Assembly (NCBI GenBank): GCA_000727475.1
Contig: KL647294.1
Span: forward strand, 1,792,809-1,856,808
DNA length: 64,000 nt
Origin: Sarcocystis neurona
Lineage: Eukaryota; Apicomplexa; Conoidasida; Eucoccidiorida; Sarcocystidae
Direction: 5' to 3'
Part shown: positions 47,705-62,400 of the stretch, one piece after another
Layout of the letters: every line of letters begins with the position of its first letter
Position numbering within the stretch: position 1 is the first letter of the stretch
Notes under the pieces: generated by a model
Told to the model about the DNA's origin: nothing
Database searches by the model: none
The model's input: the letters and a program-made list of their open reading frames with translations, nothing else
Program-made: the position numbers and the translations under genes

Positions 47705-50700
47705 CTCTGCGTTAGCAAGGTCGCCCTTGGCCATGTACGCGCGTCCACGCAGGAGAAAGGCCTCCACGCTCGACGGGCTGGAGATGTACACATAAACATC
47801 CACCCACATACAAATGCATGCATACAAATAATTTCTGCACCCACACTTGTGCGAACTCTGTCCAGATATAGACTTACCTAGAACAGATATATATATATAT
47901 ATCCTTATGCGCCCCCGTATGCACACGTCCACACACATATACACATGTATGCCGTCGGACTCTCACACGTACAGGATCACATATATATATGTATATATAT
48001 ATACATACGTTACCAATTATATATACATATATATATATATCCACATGTACGTCTGTATACGTTTGTGTGTCCACATATATAAGTGCGTACACTTGTGACC
48101 GCCCGTTGACGCCACCATTACGCATTCAACCGAACGGGCATCTCTCTCATTCTATCAGAAGCGTGTCTCAGCAGCTCTAATTTTATAGGCAGGTACATCT
48201 TTCCAGAATTATACGCCAGTCTCGACCATATATATATATGTCTGTGTAAGTGTGTATACGCGTCTCTGTATACGTCTGCGTACTTAGGGACGTAGTACGT
48301 CCACGCAACAGCAGCTTTCTCACGCTCGCTGCGTTGCGCCAGCACATCCGTTGTACTGCGACTTCTTAAAAAGACCACATCAAACATATATACGTACACA
48401 TACGAAGCACGACGTGTCTGTCGATATATTCGTATACACGTGCTTCTCATATATATATACATATACACTCGTATACGTATGCACATATATACGCATGCAT
48501 CTATATGTATGCATGCATTATGGACGTGTGTATAGAAGTATGCATATATTTATGAGTATATCTCAATACAGACATGTGTATATATCTGCACAGGTATACG
48601 TAGACGAGCGCGTGTAGCAATAGGCAGAAACAAGCACAGCTCCTCCAAACGCGTGTCTGTACGCGCGAACAAGGCAGTCCACATGTATACAGAGGACCAC
48701 AAAGATATATATATATATATATATATATATGTGTATATGTAAGCATACCTGTAGTCCTGCCAGAATTATATACGTGTAGGTTCCATATATGCATGCAAGT
48801 ATAGAATTAGTATTACCAGAAGTATATACGTGTAGGTATTTCCCCCATGTATGTATATATATAAACGTGTGTTTGTAAGTACAGGTGTAGTATTCCCAGA
48901 GTCATATATGTGTAGGTATTTTCTGCATGCGCGTCGCTTCGAAGTCGATGTGCGTGGGTGTTCGTATAATCGCTTCCCTTTGACTCCTAACTACTATATG
49001 CAGCTTCCTGCAACGACTGCGTTCACGCGGGTGGACGAGAAACAGCAACTTTCTTGCAAGTCTGTGGATAAGACATGTGTACACACAAGTTGAGAGCCAG
49101 GATATCTATACAAGGGATGTGTAGCTCTGCAGATGCCTGCTTGTGCGTCCTCGTGCATGCACAAAAAGAGACAGAGAGAGACGTACGCACACACGCTTAG
49201 GCGTAGTTAATACGATCTCTCGCCAGTATCCACACAAACTAACCCACACATATATACATACGTTGACGCGTTGCCGACGTATGTGTGCGCGTCCTCGTGC
49301 ATGCAGAAAAGAAAAAGACACACACACACACACACACAGATTCACGCACTCTCAGCAGCAGTCAATCCTCGCGTTCTCACGTTCTCTCGCCAGCACCCAT
49401 ACACACATACATACACATATATATACGTAGATGCCGTGTGATGTACATGAATCGGTCTGTGCGTCCACGTGCATGCACACACACAAACACAGGTAGACAG
49501 ACGCACACATTCTCAGCAGGCGTCAAGGCCCTTTTTCTCACGTCCTTGCGCCAGTTATCATACACACATGTATGTACTTCCTTCTGTTAACGTCTTTACG
49601 TGTTATCTTGTGTCCACACATACGTGTGTGTTGCGAAGGACTACCTCTGGACACGCTGGTACGTCCCGCACTGCCCATACGTATCTGTCCCTGTGCTTCC
49701 CTTCTCACACATACATTGTCTGTCACTTCGTGCGTCGATTTACGTCTGCTGCCGACTTCTGCCAGTTGCATGCATTCACACCTCGCATGAACCTCCGTTT
49801 TCCCCTCTTCGCTTCCGTACCCTCCCCCCCAGGGATGCCTGTACGACGTCAGTCACTCTTTGTACAGGCGCACTCACGCATGCGTGTATACGGGTGTACG
49901 CATGCATCTCCCCACGTAGCTGGACGTTTTCTCGACGTCAATATTTGTATGCAGCCACGTGTGTGTGTCTGGGTATACGCAAATATGCTTGCAGACGCTC
50001 TCCACTCCACACACACATGTACCACACAGGACCACACAAGCATGCGCGTACGAACACGTACGTGCTGTTTACGCATGCATGTGTATGTATGGGGAGGGAT
50101 TCAACGTGGAGGCACAGAGGACTGGGTGGGGAAGAAGAAACAACCCAGAACAAAACACCAAGAGGACGACATTACACACACATAAAACGTGTGCAGAATG
50201 TTCGCTGGTATATTCACATATGTACACACATATATGTATGAGTTCGCTCATATACGTCGAGAGTAGCTGCACGTCCTCCCTCCAAGCCCGCTTGACTTGT
50301 GGAGACGCAACAGCATCTCGTACGTTTTTCTCTTTGTCTTCTTTTTCTATGTCGCATCGATGAATCACCTCTTCTTCGATTTTCTGCTCCCCTCCGCACC
50401 GCCCACACAGAGGCTCCTCACACTTTCTGTCCATATGCGTGCGTGACTGCCCGAATAAGCCTGGGACACACGCGGGTGCCTGCTTTCTTTTCTTGCACCT
50501 GTGTGACTGTGTACACACGTATGTCAACTTCCTCTTTCTTATCCTTTCTTCTTCCCCTCTTCCTTTCTCGCCTCGACTCTTTTCGACACGTGTGTTCTCC
50601 CTTGCCCCCTCCTTTCTCCTGTCCTTCCGTTCTTGTGCCTGTGTCTGCCTGTGTCTGGTTCTGCAGCTGGTCCAGGCAAGGCAGCAGGACAACTTACTCG

Positions 50701-51559
50701 ATACTCAGAGCGGTCGTGCAGTGGGAGACGGCAGTCTCGAGCAGTTTTCCCCGTTCTTCGATCGCCCGGTCGTGTTCCGCCTTCAGCGTCTGCGCCTTCG
50801 CCAGCTGCAGCGGAGCTTCCAGCTTGATTTCGCCGACCCGTTCCTTCGCTGCGGGGTCTGTGACGTCCTGCGCATCGATGTGGCCGATGTAATCCAGGCT
50901 CTTCTCCGCCGTAAATATACCCAGGTCGTACTGCCCGCCTGTGCGCATGTATGTACCGCGTATATGCATATACATGTACACACACACGCACGTATAGATA
51001 CGTACATGCACACAGAGGGAGGGGCACACATATTTGCGTCGCAGACAAGCGAAGCGCACCAAGAGTAGGTGGAGTGGGGGCTACCGGGCAGACCCCCTGC
51101 ATACATCCGTCTGCCTGCGCCACGAGACACGACGGAGCCCTGGAACCAGACGGCTCAGGACACAAGTCAATATCTGTGTATATATATATATAGCTCCGTA
51201 TATACACGTATATATCTGTTTGGACGCAGCAGGCCCCCAATCCTGTGTTTTGTTGGCGTTTGTGACTTACGACGACGCGCAAGCAGGTCACTGCGTAGAC
51301 GGAGAGCCACACATGCAAACACGGGGGACGCCCAACCCATGGCGCAAACAATCCGTCTCTCTCTCCATATATATATATATATGTATACCTATATATTTTA
51401 TGTAGACGTGGACATGCTCAGCCACACGTCCAACGTGCGTATCTCTCTCTCTATATATATCTCTCTCTATATATGTATACATATGTACACCATTATAGTA
51501 CAGGTGGACGTGGATATACTCAGTCACACGTTCAATGTGGGTACCTCTCTGCCTGTCTA

Positions 51560-51590
<31 letters not shown>

Positions 51591-53447
51591 CTATGTGTTA
51601 TGTGTAGACGTGGGTACACACAGCCACATATCCAGAGTGCGTGTTTCTGTATCTATCTCTCCGTATATATATATATATATATATGGCTATATATTATATA
51701 GAGAGAGACGGATATGCGCAGCCACATATCCTGTGTGTGTCTCTCTCTTTATATGCAGATACGGAAATCCTCAGCCACGCAGTTACCCACAAATCTCCTC
51801 ACGCAGGTCACCCGCTCTGCCCGAAGTTTCTACAGTCTGCTGCAGGTCCTCTCCGTCTCTGCGTGTGTGCGTGTCTGACGAGGATCGGAGAAGGAAGCTG
51901 CGGCAGGTTGTGCGGGTGGTGGTGTAGAAGCAGCGGGAGCAGCGCGTCGACTGTGGTGTATTTTTCTCTTTCTTCTGTTTCTCTCCTCTTCCCCTTTCCC
52001 CCCTTTTTGTTCCTACTTTCGATAAGTCGTTTGGACTCCTCGAGGTCGCGCTTGGCTCGCTCGGCGCAGGCGTCAGGCGGGAGCTTTGCGTCCCGGTCTT
52101 CGCCGATGTGGCGGATAATAAGGTCCATAGTATGCCGCGGGTCGAACGGCTGCTGGTGCTGCTGCTCTTCGAGACGCTGCAGACGAGCCGATTCGACTTT
52201 CTCGTACACCCGCGGCTCGTGTCCTTCAAAATACGCGCGGAATTCCTGCTGCACCTTCTTCAGCTGCTCTTCGCTTGCGTCCCGCAGAGAAGTCAGGGCG
52301 GCCTCCGCGTCCCGCAGTACCTGCAGAAAAACCAAGCAACAGCAGCACTCCACCACCAGCAGCGCCATCAGCCGCAGCCTCAGCAGCACCTGCATCGCAA
52401 CCAAGAGCACTAGCAGCCGCTGCAGGAGCTGTTCTAGCAGCAGCGGAAGGACCGCCACGAGCAGCATCAGCAGCAGGTGCAAGACCCGCGTCAGCAGCAC
52501 CTGCGGATGCAGCGGGGGTGGAGGGAGGATGGAGAGACGTTTTCTGTGTAAAAGAAAGAAAGCAACTGGCGCATGGCCCTACAGAGCCATTCGTGGCAGA
52601 ACACAAATGTCGACATAAACGCGGAGGGGCGAAAAGACACATGCATCATCAAGGACGAAGCGAAGGAATGTTTGTGAGTGCGGATGTGTGGGTGGAAAGG
52701 CCCGTCAGAGGGACAGAAAGAGAGAGCGGGACAGAAACAGAAAACGATGAGAAGACAGACAGATGCAGCGCTGGGACATGGAGGCAAGTGCGACGCAGCT
52801 GCAGGAGACGTACATACACCCACACCCACACACGTGCAGAGAAACGTAAAAGAGTCAACCCATCTCCTGTCCATACGTGTTCGCAAGGTAGAAGAAGAAT
52901 GAACACAAGCGGCGTTTATCTACATACAGACTGTATGCATATATACTCATTTACGTGTGGCAGACGTGAAGCTGGGAAGCAAGTAGTTTCACGGACGAAG
53001 GCGTCCCCCTACGACGGCGTACGCATGGCGGTACGCCGAACTTCTCGTATATAGAGAAAGGGGAGGAGGACATATATATATATAATATATGTATATATAT
53101 GTATACAGATATATGTGGAGAGAGAGTGTGTGAGAGCGCGGGTGCTGTTACGAGCATCGCCATTTCGTGTGGTGCGTCTCCAGGCGAGTCGCTGCAGACC
53201 CGCCAGCACGTCGTCCCTGGCAGCACATGCACGTCGATATGTACGTGACTGCGCGTTTTCTTAAATACACACATATACATACATACGTATGTACTTATAC
53301 AGGTGGGCATATACGTACGTACGTATACGTTTTGAAGCGCACATACAGAGACAGGACAGAAATGTGACATACACACGTATGCTGATTCATGCATACCTAC
53401 ACACACAGCGTCCAGCGTGTATCTCTCCGTCTTCCTATATATGTATA

Positions 53448-53481
<34 letters not shown>

Positions 53482-56400
53482 AGCGCACGTAGAGAGACAA
53501 CAGAACCGAAAAGACACATACGTACGCTGTTTCATACACATCCACACACAGAGTGTCCATCTTGTCTCTCTCTCGCTCTCGCTTCTTATATGTATACATA
53601 TATATATATATATATATATATAGGAAGAGAGGTAGAGAGACGATAGCAAGGTGTACATACATCCGTATGTAGACTGATACATATCTACGCACACAGGGTC
53701 CGACCTTCTCTTTCTTTCTCTCTCTCCCTACTATATATATATATATATATATCGAAGCGCACGTAGAGACACAACAGCAACATACACATACGTGCGTAAG
53801 TAGACCTGCATTGTCGAACTTGTCACACGTGTGTCTGCAGATCTGCGCGTTCACACGAGTGGCACGCACACACGTCTACCGTATATATAAAAAAAAGTTC
53901 CTCTCACCAAAGCCCCTCTCACCCACGCACACATGAACATGTATATATTGATACTTTCCTCCCTCCCTCTCCGTCTTTCTCTGGGAGATATGTCCTTGGA
54001 CAGTCATGTATGTTGAAGACACGCAGAGAACATACACGTGCCGCGGGTTTGCTGACTGCGACGGCGGCATCTCGTCTTTCCTCAGTTGTTTCTCACTCAC
54101 ACCTACACCTACACAAATATATACACATACATGCATATGCGCTCTCCCCCTCTTTTTCTCTCGCTACATATGTATATACATACAAGTATGTATATATTCA
54201 TATGATACACACATGTAGTAGAGAGATGGAATACTCTTCCACAAATATACAGACGTCATACACATACATATATACATATATGCGTTGTTCGTCTCTTTCT
54301 CTGTCTCGCTATATACATACATATATATATATATATATATTTATATAGTACACATATGTAGAAATATGGAACAGTCTTCTGCAGACACAGAGCTGTCACT
54401 ATATACATATATATATATATATATATGTGAATGTTGGAGAGCCTTACCTTTGCGGTTCTGTCCGGGTCCTGGAGGAGCGTGGGATACGAAGAGAGCGCAG
54501 ACTGTCGCATCTCGAGCACGTACGAATTGACCTTCGCGGACGTTTCTCTCCGTACAATTTCTCGGTGTTCGATCTGCGTCAGCTGCTGCTCCAGGGACGT
54601 CATCTCCTGCACCCACAAGTCCGATTGAAAACAGCGGCAGCAGCCTCAAGCAGCGCATCCTGCCGCTTCTGCGGCGTGCACGGAGGTGGGTCGAACACAA
54701 ACAGCGGCACAGCGAAAGCAGAGACACAGCAGAAGCAGCGGCGGCAGCAGACGCAGCGGCGGCAGCAGACGCAGCGGCGGCAGCAGACGCAGCGGCAGCT
54801 GCAGACGCAGTGACGGCAGTAGCAGCAGCGGCAGCTGCTGCAGCAGCGGGAGCAGCAGCAGCAGCGGGAGCAGCAGCAGCAGCGGGAGCAGCAGCAGCAG
54901 CGGGAGCAGCAGCAACGGCAGCAGCAGCGGCAGCGGCAGCAGCAGCGGCANNNNNNNNNNNNNNNNNNNNNNNNNNNNNNNNNNNNNNNNNNNNNNNNNN
55001 NNNNNNNNNNNNNNNNNNNNNNNNNNNNNNNNNNNNNNNNNNNNNNNNNNNNNNNNNNNNNNNNNNNNNNNNNNNNNNNNNNNNNNNNNNNNNNNNNNNN
55101 NNNNNNNNNNNNNNNNNNNNNNNNNNNNNNNNNNNNNNNNNNNNNNNNNNNNNNNNNNNNNNNNNNNNNNNNNNNNNNNNNNNNNNNNNNNNNNNNNNNN
55201 NNNNNNNNNNNNNNNNNNNNNNNNNNNNNNNNNNNNNNNNNNNNNNNNNNNNNNNNNNNNNNNNNNNNNNNNNNNNNNNNNNNNNNNNNNNNNNNNNNNN
55301 NNNNNNNNNNNNNNNNNNNNNNNNNNNNNNNNNNNNNNNNNNNNNNNNNNNNNNNNNNNNNNNNNNNNNNNNNNNNNNNNNNNNNNNNNNNNNNNNNNNN
55401 NNNNNNNNNNNNNNNNNNNNNNNNNNNNNNNNNNNNGGAGCAGCAGCAGCAGCGGGAGCAGCAGCAGCAGCGGGAGCAGCAGCAGCAGCGGCAGCGGCAG
55501 CAGCAGCGGCAGCGCAGCAGCAGCGGCAGCGGCAGCAGCAGCGGCAGCAGCAGCAGCAGCGGCAGCAGCAGCAGCAGCGACAGCAGCAGCGGCAGCTGTG
55601 GCGGCAGCGGCAGGAGCAGCGGCAGGAGCAGCGGCAGCAGTGGCGGCAGCAGTGGCGGCAGGAGGAGCAGCGGCAGGAGGAGCAGCGGCAGCAGTGGCGG
55701 CAGCAGTGGCGGCAGCAGGAGCAGCGGCAGGAGGAGCAGCGGCAGCAGTGGCGGCAGCAGGAGCAGCGGCAGTAGCAGAAGCAGCGGCAGCAGCAAGCCA
55801 CAACGCCATCGCAGCACCAGAAACGAATATTCCACCACATACACACGAAACAGCAGAAGAATCAGAACGCCGCGCAGCTGCGGCAGCTCACAGCAAAGAA
55901 GCAGGGGTAGCGGTCCCTGCGGTGCATCACTCTGCCGCCCTCCCTTCTCCGGTCTTTGCTACCTCCCGGCATCGCTCCTTTCTGCAGCTCTCCCTGGGCA
56001 CACGGAGGCCGTCCCTATACAGACATCAGCACGTCTACCTAGCACCTTCCACACGTTTATGCGTGTGTACTGATCCGTGCATGTGGAATACACCCGTACG
56101 TGTATTAAAAGACATGCTGTCGCCCTCCCTCTCTATATATCTGTGTCCCCACCGTTTACACAAGGCCTGCCCTTTACGTAGTACTACTAATACTGCTACT
56201 ACTCCTACCTACGTGCAGCAACAACAGCAGCATCCCCGCTCACGTATACATTAAAGAAAATATACATATACACACATATGTATATACGTATACACACGTA
56301 CGTTCCCATCCCCCTCACCCACTCACCGTCGAGCCAGATGCATCAATGTATGCATCTGTCTGTGTGTCTAATTTTCCGCAGACGATGCGGACAGTCTCTG

Positions 56401-59400
56401 CCACACCAGGAGAAACGCAGCAAGTTCTTCACACTTGTTTTCTTCTCTGTATCCGGGCCGAAACGCGAGCACATCCCCTCCTCGCTTTCTGCTTCCGTCC
56501 TCCTTTCCCCTCCCGGCTCCCCTCCGCACACTTATGTATCTATACCGCTTTTTCCCCTTCGCTCTCTGCCTGTCTCTGTCTCCCTGTCTCTGTCTCCCTC
56601 GCTCTATCTGTCTCCCTTTCTCATTCCCTCTGTCGCTATAGATGAGGGAGCAGCACCCCCAGAGGCAACAAGAGGACGAAGAAGATAGCACTACTGCGCT
56701 CGGGAAGCCCGGTGCACGGCAGCTCACCAGCAATTCGGCGTCCGAGTAGGGCTGTCCTTCGTCTTGCAAGAAGCGAATGTACGACTTGCCGGCGGCGAAG
56801 TAGGACGCTCCGTACGGCGCAACTTGTCCACCTTTCTCAGTAATGAAGTGCAGTCGGCCCTTCGCACCTCCTCCTCCCTCGCAGCAGCAGCCGCAGGTCT
56901 TTGGTTTCTCGCCAGCAGCAGGAGAGGCGCAGGGGGCGGGGAGCCCGGGGAAGTGGTCGCCGTGGCCAAGGACTTCTTCGGTGACTTCGAGCATCCACGG
57001 GATTCTCACGAGTGTTCCGATAGCAAAGACAGCTGTGAGCGGCCGCTGCTGCTGCTGCCCTTCCTTCCCTGCAAGACCTGCCCTGGCTAGTGTGTTCACA
57101 AGAAACTTCCGGTACGGCTCGATAAGCGGGGCACATATGTTCTGCAAGTGCTTCCGGCTGCACTCCATCCTCAAGTGGGTCTTCTTGACGACAAAATCGT
57201 CAATATCTACAACGCTCTCTTCCACGTCGCACAGCGTCCGAATGCACCGGCTGCAGGCCAAAGACAGCTTCCAGTAGCGCTCCGTGTGTTCACGAATTTC
57301 GACGTGGAAGTGCTCCTTCAGATATTGCTTCACCTTCTCCGAGACGAGACGCAAGACGTCAAGGAACCCGAGATTCGCTGCCGTCTCCCCAGCCAACACC
57401 TGCGACAGATACACCCCGCGATACAACGGGAAAACAGGCACACACCAACGAGCAGGGGGAGATGTCGCCGCCGTCAGCGGAAAAGACGATACCAGCAGAA
57501 CGGAAGACCAAGTAGAAGGAGGCATGACACACAGGAAGGAGAAAAGGTGACTCATCCTGAGAGAAAGAAAGAAAGCGGCTCTTGGCAAGAGCCCGGAGAC
57601 GGGCGGAAGAGAAAAGAAAGGGAAAGCGGGAGTCGAAGATGAGCGACCTGGGCGAACTGGGCGAAAAAACCAAAGAGGACGAAGGGGAGGAGGAAGAGAA
57701 GGCAAGGGAAGAAGCGGTGACCCAAACGAAGACCCGGGGAAAATGGCGAGCACGGGGAAGAGACGACGGGGCAGTGGAGGCGACCAAGGGAAGATTAGGA
57801 AAACGGGACGAAAGGGAAGCAGAATAGGAGAAGGAGGAGAGGAAGCGAAAGGAGGAGAATAACGATGGAGAATGGCAGAATAAGAGAATAGATGGCGCAG
57901 AGGAGGAAGATGAAGACAAAAAGAGGGGGATGCGTTAAAGAAGCGAAGAGAAACGAAGGCGAAGAAGAAAAGTCGGACGCCCCCGCGAGAGCAGTAGTCC
58001 ACACTGTTAGTGCACTTCCCGAGGGACAGAAGAGGACGACGAAATGTGGGTGGTCTCCTATTCATGGGGTTGAAGAAGAAAAAGGGAGAGCGGAGAGGGA
58101 GGACAAGATCGAAGAGAGGCGGGAGAGAAACGAGATGATAACGAAGAGGGAAGTCTGGAAGAACCGACCGGGTGGCGCGGGACGAAAAAGTGAGAGATAC
58201 GGATGGAGCGAGCGGAGAAGCGCAAGAGACAAAAACGAGGGGAAAACAAAAGCGACCCAGTGAGAGAACAACGTGGAACTACAGAAATGTGTCTATCTTC
58301 CTACATACAAATATATATATATACACCTGTACACACACAAGAGAGAGGTAACTCTCTCTACATATACATTCGGTCTCTCTTCACATATATATATATATCT
58401 TCACGAGGAAACGCAACTCTCTCTCGCCCTCTCTGTCTCTCTCTACATATACACGAGGAAATGTATCTCTCTCTCTGTATATATATATATATGCGCTCGC
58501 AGAGGGATCTACATGCGTATATACACGAGAGAAACGAAACGTGTACACAGACTCAGACGTGTCCGCTCTTTTAGGTGGTGTCACCGCATTTGTAAGTGAA
58601 GACAGCTAGCTCTCCCTCTCCTCCTCTATTTGTACATACGTAAAACTAGACATATATACGTAGACCTGAGAAGATGAGCTCGTTTCTCTCTCTACACGTG
58701 TACCTCTGCATATATATATATATATGGGGAACTGGAGGTGTGTGTCTCTGTACGCAGATGTGTGTATATATATATACACGTGCAATTCTTTATTTGTCTC
58801 CATCTACATGTACACACACATATGTATGTATACACGTGCAAGCACAGATATGCCTGTTTTTCTGTGTATATACATATATACACACGAGGTAATGTTCCTA
58901 CGCTTCTCTCTCTATGTATATACATACATATATATACATATATATATATATATATGTACGAGGTAATGGATCCATGGTTCTCCATGTGTGTGTGTCTCTA
59001 TACGTAGGAACATATATATATATACACACAAGATAATGTACCTACGCTTCTCTCTATACATATATATGCCTGTCTCTGTATCTAGATATATACATATATA
59101 TACATGAGGTAGTGCACTTGTGTTTCTCTGTCTCTAAGCATGTCTGTTTCCGTAGGTTGGTATACAAATATACATACGAAATAAAGTACCTATGACTCCT
59201 TTTCCCTCTTCGTACGTCTATACACCTATGTACATATATAAACGTGGAACTGCGGCCCTCTCTGTCTCTCTGTTTCTCTTGGCCATCCACACAGAGACGT
59301 GGAACGGATGCTCGGGAAAACAACCTGTCCAGACGCAGGCAAGGAGTACTACTCTATTCCACTAGTCCTCCGTAGGTGCGCATGCACCCCCTGTGGCTGT

Positions 59401-62400
59401 ATTTGTAGCTTGCTGAATTTCCTGACAACGCGTATCTACTGTCTAGAGCGCTTCCTGCAGCCCGAAGGAAGAGGAGGCACGGATGTGTTGACACATACGC
59501 ACAGCAACAAACGTTTGTCTGCAGAAGGACAACGCGGTATACAGAGACACAGACCTTAGAGAGCAGACTGCTAATATACAAATAAACTCCACCTACACAT
59601 ACACGGACGCAAGCGCCAGAGGAAGCCGATGAGGAAACGGGCAGGCGGGGCAGTTTGTAGTACATGGCCCTTCTCTAGGGAGAGACCGAGTAGGTGTGTG
59701 TAGATAGCTACGTGTATGACAGACAGCTATTACTCTCGTTCTCTACTTGTACATATACAGGTAGACGTGAGAAGAAGAGACGGCTGCTCCCTCTACGTAT
59801 GCGGCTCTGTATACATACATAAAGAATGTTGGGGACAGATTTACGCATACATATTTGCAGGTACAGAGACAGAGCGCGACAGCGGACGCAGGAGTGACTG
59901 GGAAAAGACAGGAAGAGACAGAAAGGAGAGGCGAACATCGACAGAAAAACAGCAGCCTCACAAGAGCGACGGAGAAGACGGGAGCGGAAAAACAGCCAGG
60001 CAGCACGAGTGCCGCCACGAGGAGAAGGAGGAGAAGCGCGGCAGGAGCAGAAAACGGCAAATACGAGAAAGTGAGGGGATGAGAGGACGCACAAAGAGGG
60101 AGAGAGGGAGACACGAATGAAGAAGCCCAAAGAAAGGTCGGAGAAACGGCCCGGTCAAGAAAAAACAAGCGTCACAGAGAACCGGAAATGGCACGAGAGA
60201 ACCACACGGCGACCGTAGAAGAAGTGGGGTGACGCTGCTGCTGAGCTGCGCCCCTGCGCCCCTGCGTCGCTGCGTTGGCAACAGCTGCTTCTGCTGCTGC
60301 TGCGTCACTCCTGCCGCTGTCCACCTGCTGCTGCAGAACTTCCCAGCTGCCCTGTTGGTACTTGTCCACGTCAATCACCACCGCACAGAGCAGCTGCATC
60401 TCCACCACGGCAGCAGCAGCAGCAGCTACATCACTCTCGCGTGCTGCTGCGTCTACCCTGCTGTGCTGCTGCAGGAGGAATGTTGTCATTCCTGCTGCAG
60501 CTGCGTTTCTGCACACACACTCCTTTCCCTGCGTCTCTGCTGCTTTTCGTGTGTCTATACGCTTTTTCTCTTCCGTTTACTCGGCTGTTTCTTCCCCCCC
60601 GTCGTGCAGCTCCTGTGGGCGGCCCCGACGCACCTTGACAGCGACTTTCTGCTGGGGCTGTCGCTTGAGATGCTCCTGATTAACGTCCGGATGGTTGCCA
60701 GGCTTCAGCTCGAGAACGACAAAAGATGTGTCTGCAGCTCCCACATCAAGAATACCGACGCATACAGCCGGGTCGTCGTCCTTGGTCTGTTGCCCGCCTC
60801 CAGCTGCTGCAGCGGCCTGTTGCTGCTTTCGCAGCTGCAGCAGCTTGTCGTACGCGCCCGGCAGCTTGTCGCAGCACCACCAGTTGACGATAGCACTGGT
60901 GCGGTTGATAATTTGCATAGGAATTCCTGTCACCGCGAGGGCAGCAGAAATGACTCGCAAGTCTTTCCCAGAGATAAAGGCAGGCACGACCACGACGCCG
61001 ACGTGCTTGACGATCTCGTGATGGCGCTGAAGCTGCTGCCGTAGCTGCACTCCCTTCAAATTGGCAATACGTCGCGTGAACGCCGGGTTCATCACCAGGC
61101 CCATGTACCGCAGGTACCGCATGAAGTCGCCGAGGACCACCGGCAAAGGCACCTGCAAGCACGACCCGGGCCGGGAAGGCGGGAAGAGAAGAGGGGCAGA
61201 AGAGAAAAAAGGAAGAGCGCAACACAGCAACAGAAGCGAAAAATAAAATACCAGCCCACCAAAAGCGAGGCGACGAGAAAGTACACACACACACACGCAC
61301 ACCCCACCACACACGTAGACACGTGCTGCAAGCGGGGGCGAGAGAAACGCGCACGCGAGCAGATGGAAGCGGAGTGGGGCGGACGAAAAACAGATGCTGT
61401 GGAGGAGAGAAGACCTGCAGAAGAGGAAACGAGAAAAAGAAGAGAAGACGACAGTGGTCGAGAGTCACGAGGAGGAGAAAAGTGAGGCAGGTGTGCGTGT
61501 GTGTTGGAGGGGGACGCCGGCGCACAGCAGTCGTCCAAAGGGCGGCAACAGAAAAAGAAAATAAGAATATGAAGGGAAGACGACAACGGATAAAGAGCCA
61601 AATGAGACGGCGAAGAAAGTTGCGGCAAGAAGAAGTGCACGTGTGACGTGTGCAAACGGCCCAGCAGCACGGGAGGAGGAGGACCCTGCGGCGACGAAGA
61701 ACAGGAAGAAGACGACGGCAATGGAGTCGTGGTCCCAGTAGTCGTAGCAGCAGGAAGGAAACGAAGGAAACTTCACTCCCACGAAGGACGCGACAAAGTG
61801 CAGTACTTGTCCTGCTGTGCGAAACGCCTAAGACATACATGCAGAGGAATGGACGAAAAGTATACGGCGGGAGAGCGAAAATACGCGGAAACCCTGTGGC
61901 AGTGGGGCCGAACACGAGGAAGTACTGAAGCAGCAGATATAAGGGAAGGTGACGCAGGAGAAGAGGAAGACGCACAACGCAGGAAAGCGGCAGAAGAGAG
62001 GAACAGCGGGACAAGAAACGGAAAAGAAACCACAGAAGGGAAGACGTGGCCACAGCACCAAAAAAAAACATGACAGAGAAAAAGATGCGAGGGAAAACAA
62101 AGCACAGAGGCAACGCAGCAGCCGAAGCAGCCGCCGCTGTGCGTCCACAGCAGCGCCATAAGGACGAGAAGCACGCACAATCTCACACACATATACCTTT
62201 GTGTTTATACATGGCGCATACATATGCGTATCAGAAACTCACACCTGGAGAAGGGGACCGCGCGGCCTACTCGTACTTCTGCCACTCGCAAGTCCGACAG
62301 CTCTGTGTTTGTGGAGCTTTCTTGTTGAAAGGAAACCTAGACATGGCCCCGACCCCTACACAGGCGCCGGGTCTGTGTCTATCTCTCTTTACGCATACAT

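Noticed and set aside
48705..48730. Pure TA run as an origin or centromere element
   Set aside because: Such runs occur in nearly every intron here and end repeat units; nothing marks this one out.
51808..51839. A short terminal exon giving ...ETDCRNFGQSG and a stop right after the exon 52320-52017
   Set aside because: Phase allows it, but joining to 50938 instead completes a TPR unit (ESGQYDLGIF), which is much better supported. It remains a possible alternative end.
53152..53216. Possible extra DnaK-TPR exon (DDVLAGLQRLAWRRTTR)
   Set aside because: Its phase does not fit the neighbouring exons, which already join cleanly.
54341..55846. Long six-frame ORFs through the CAG array
   Set aside because: They run through N and are homopolymer translations of a repeat.
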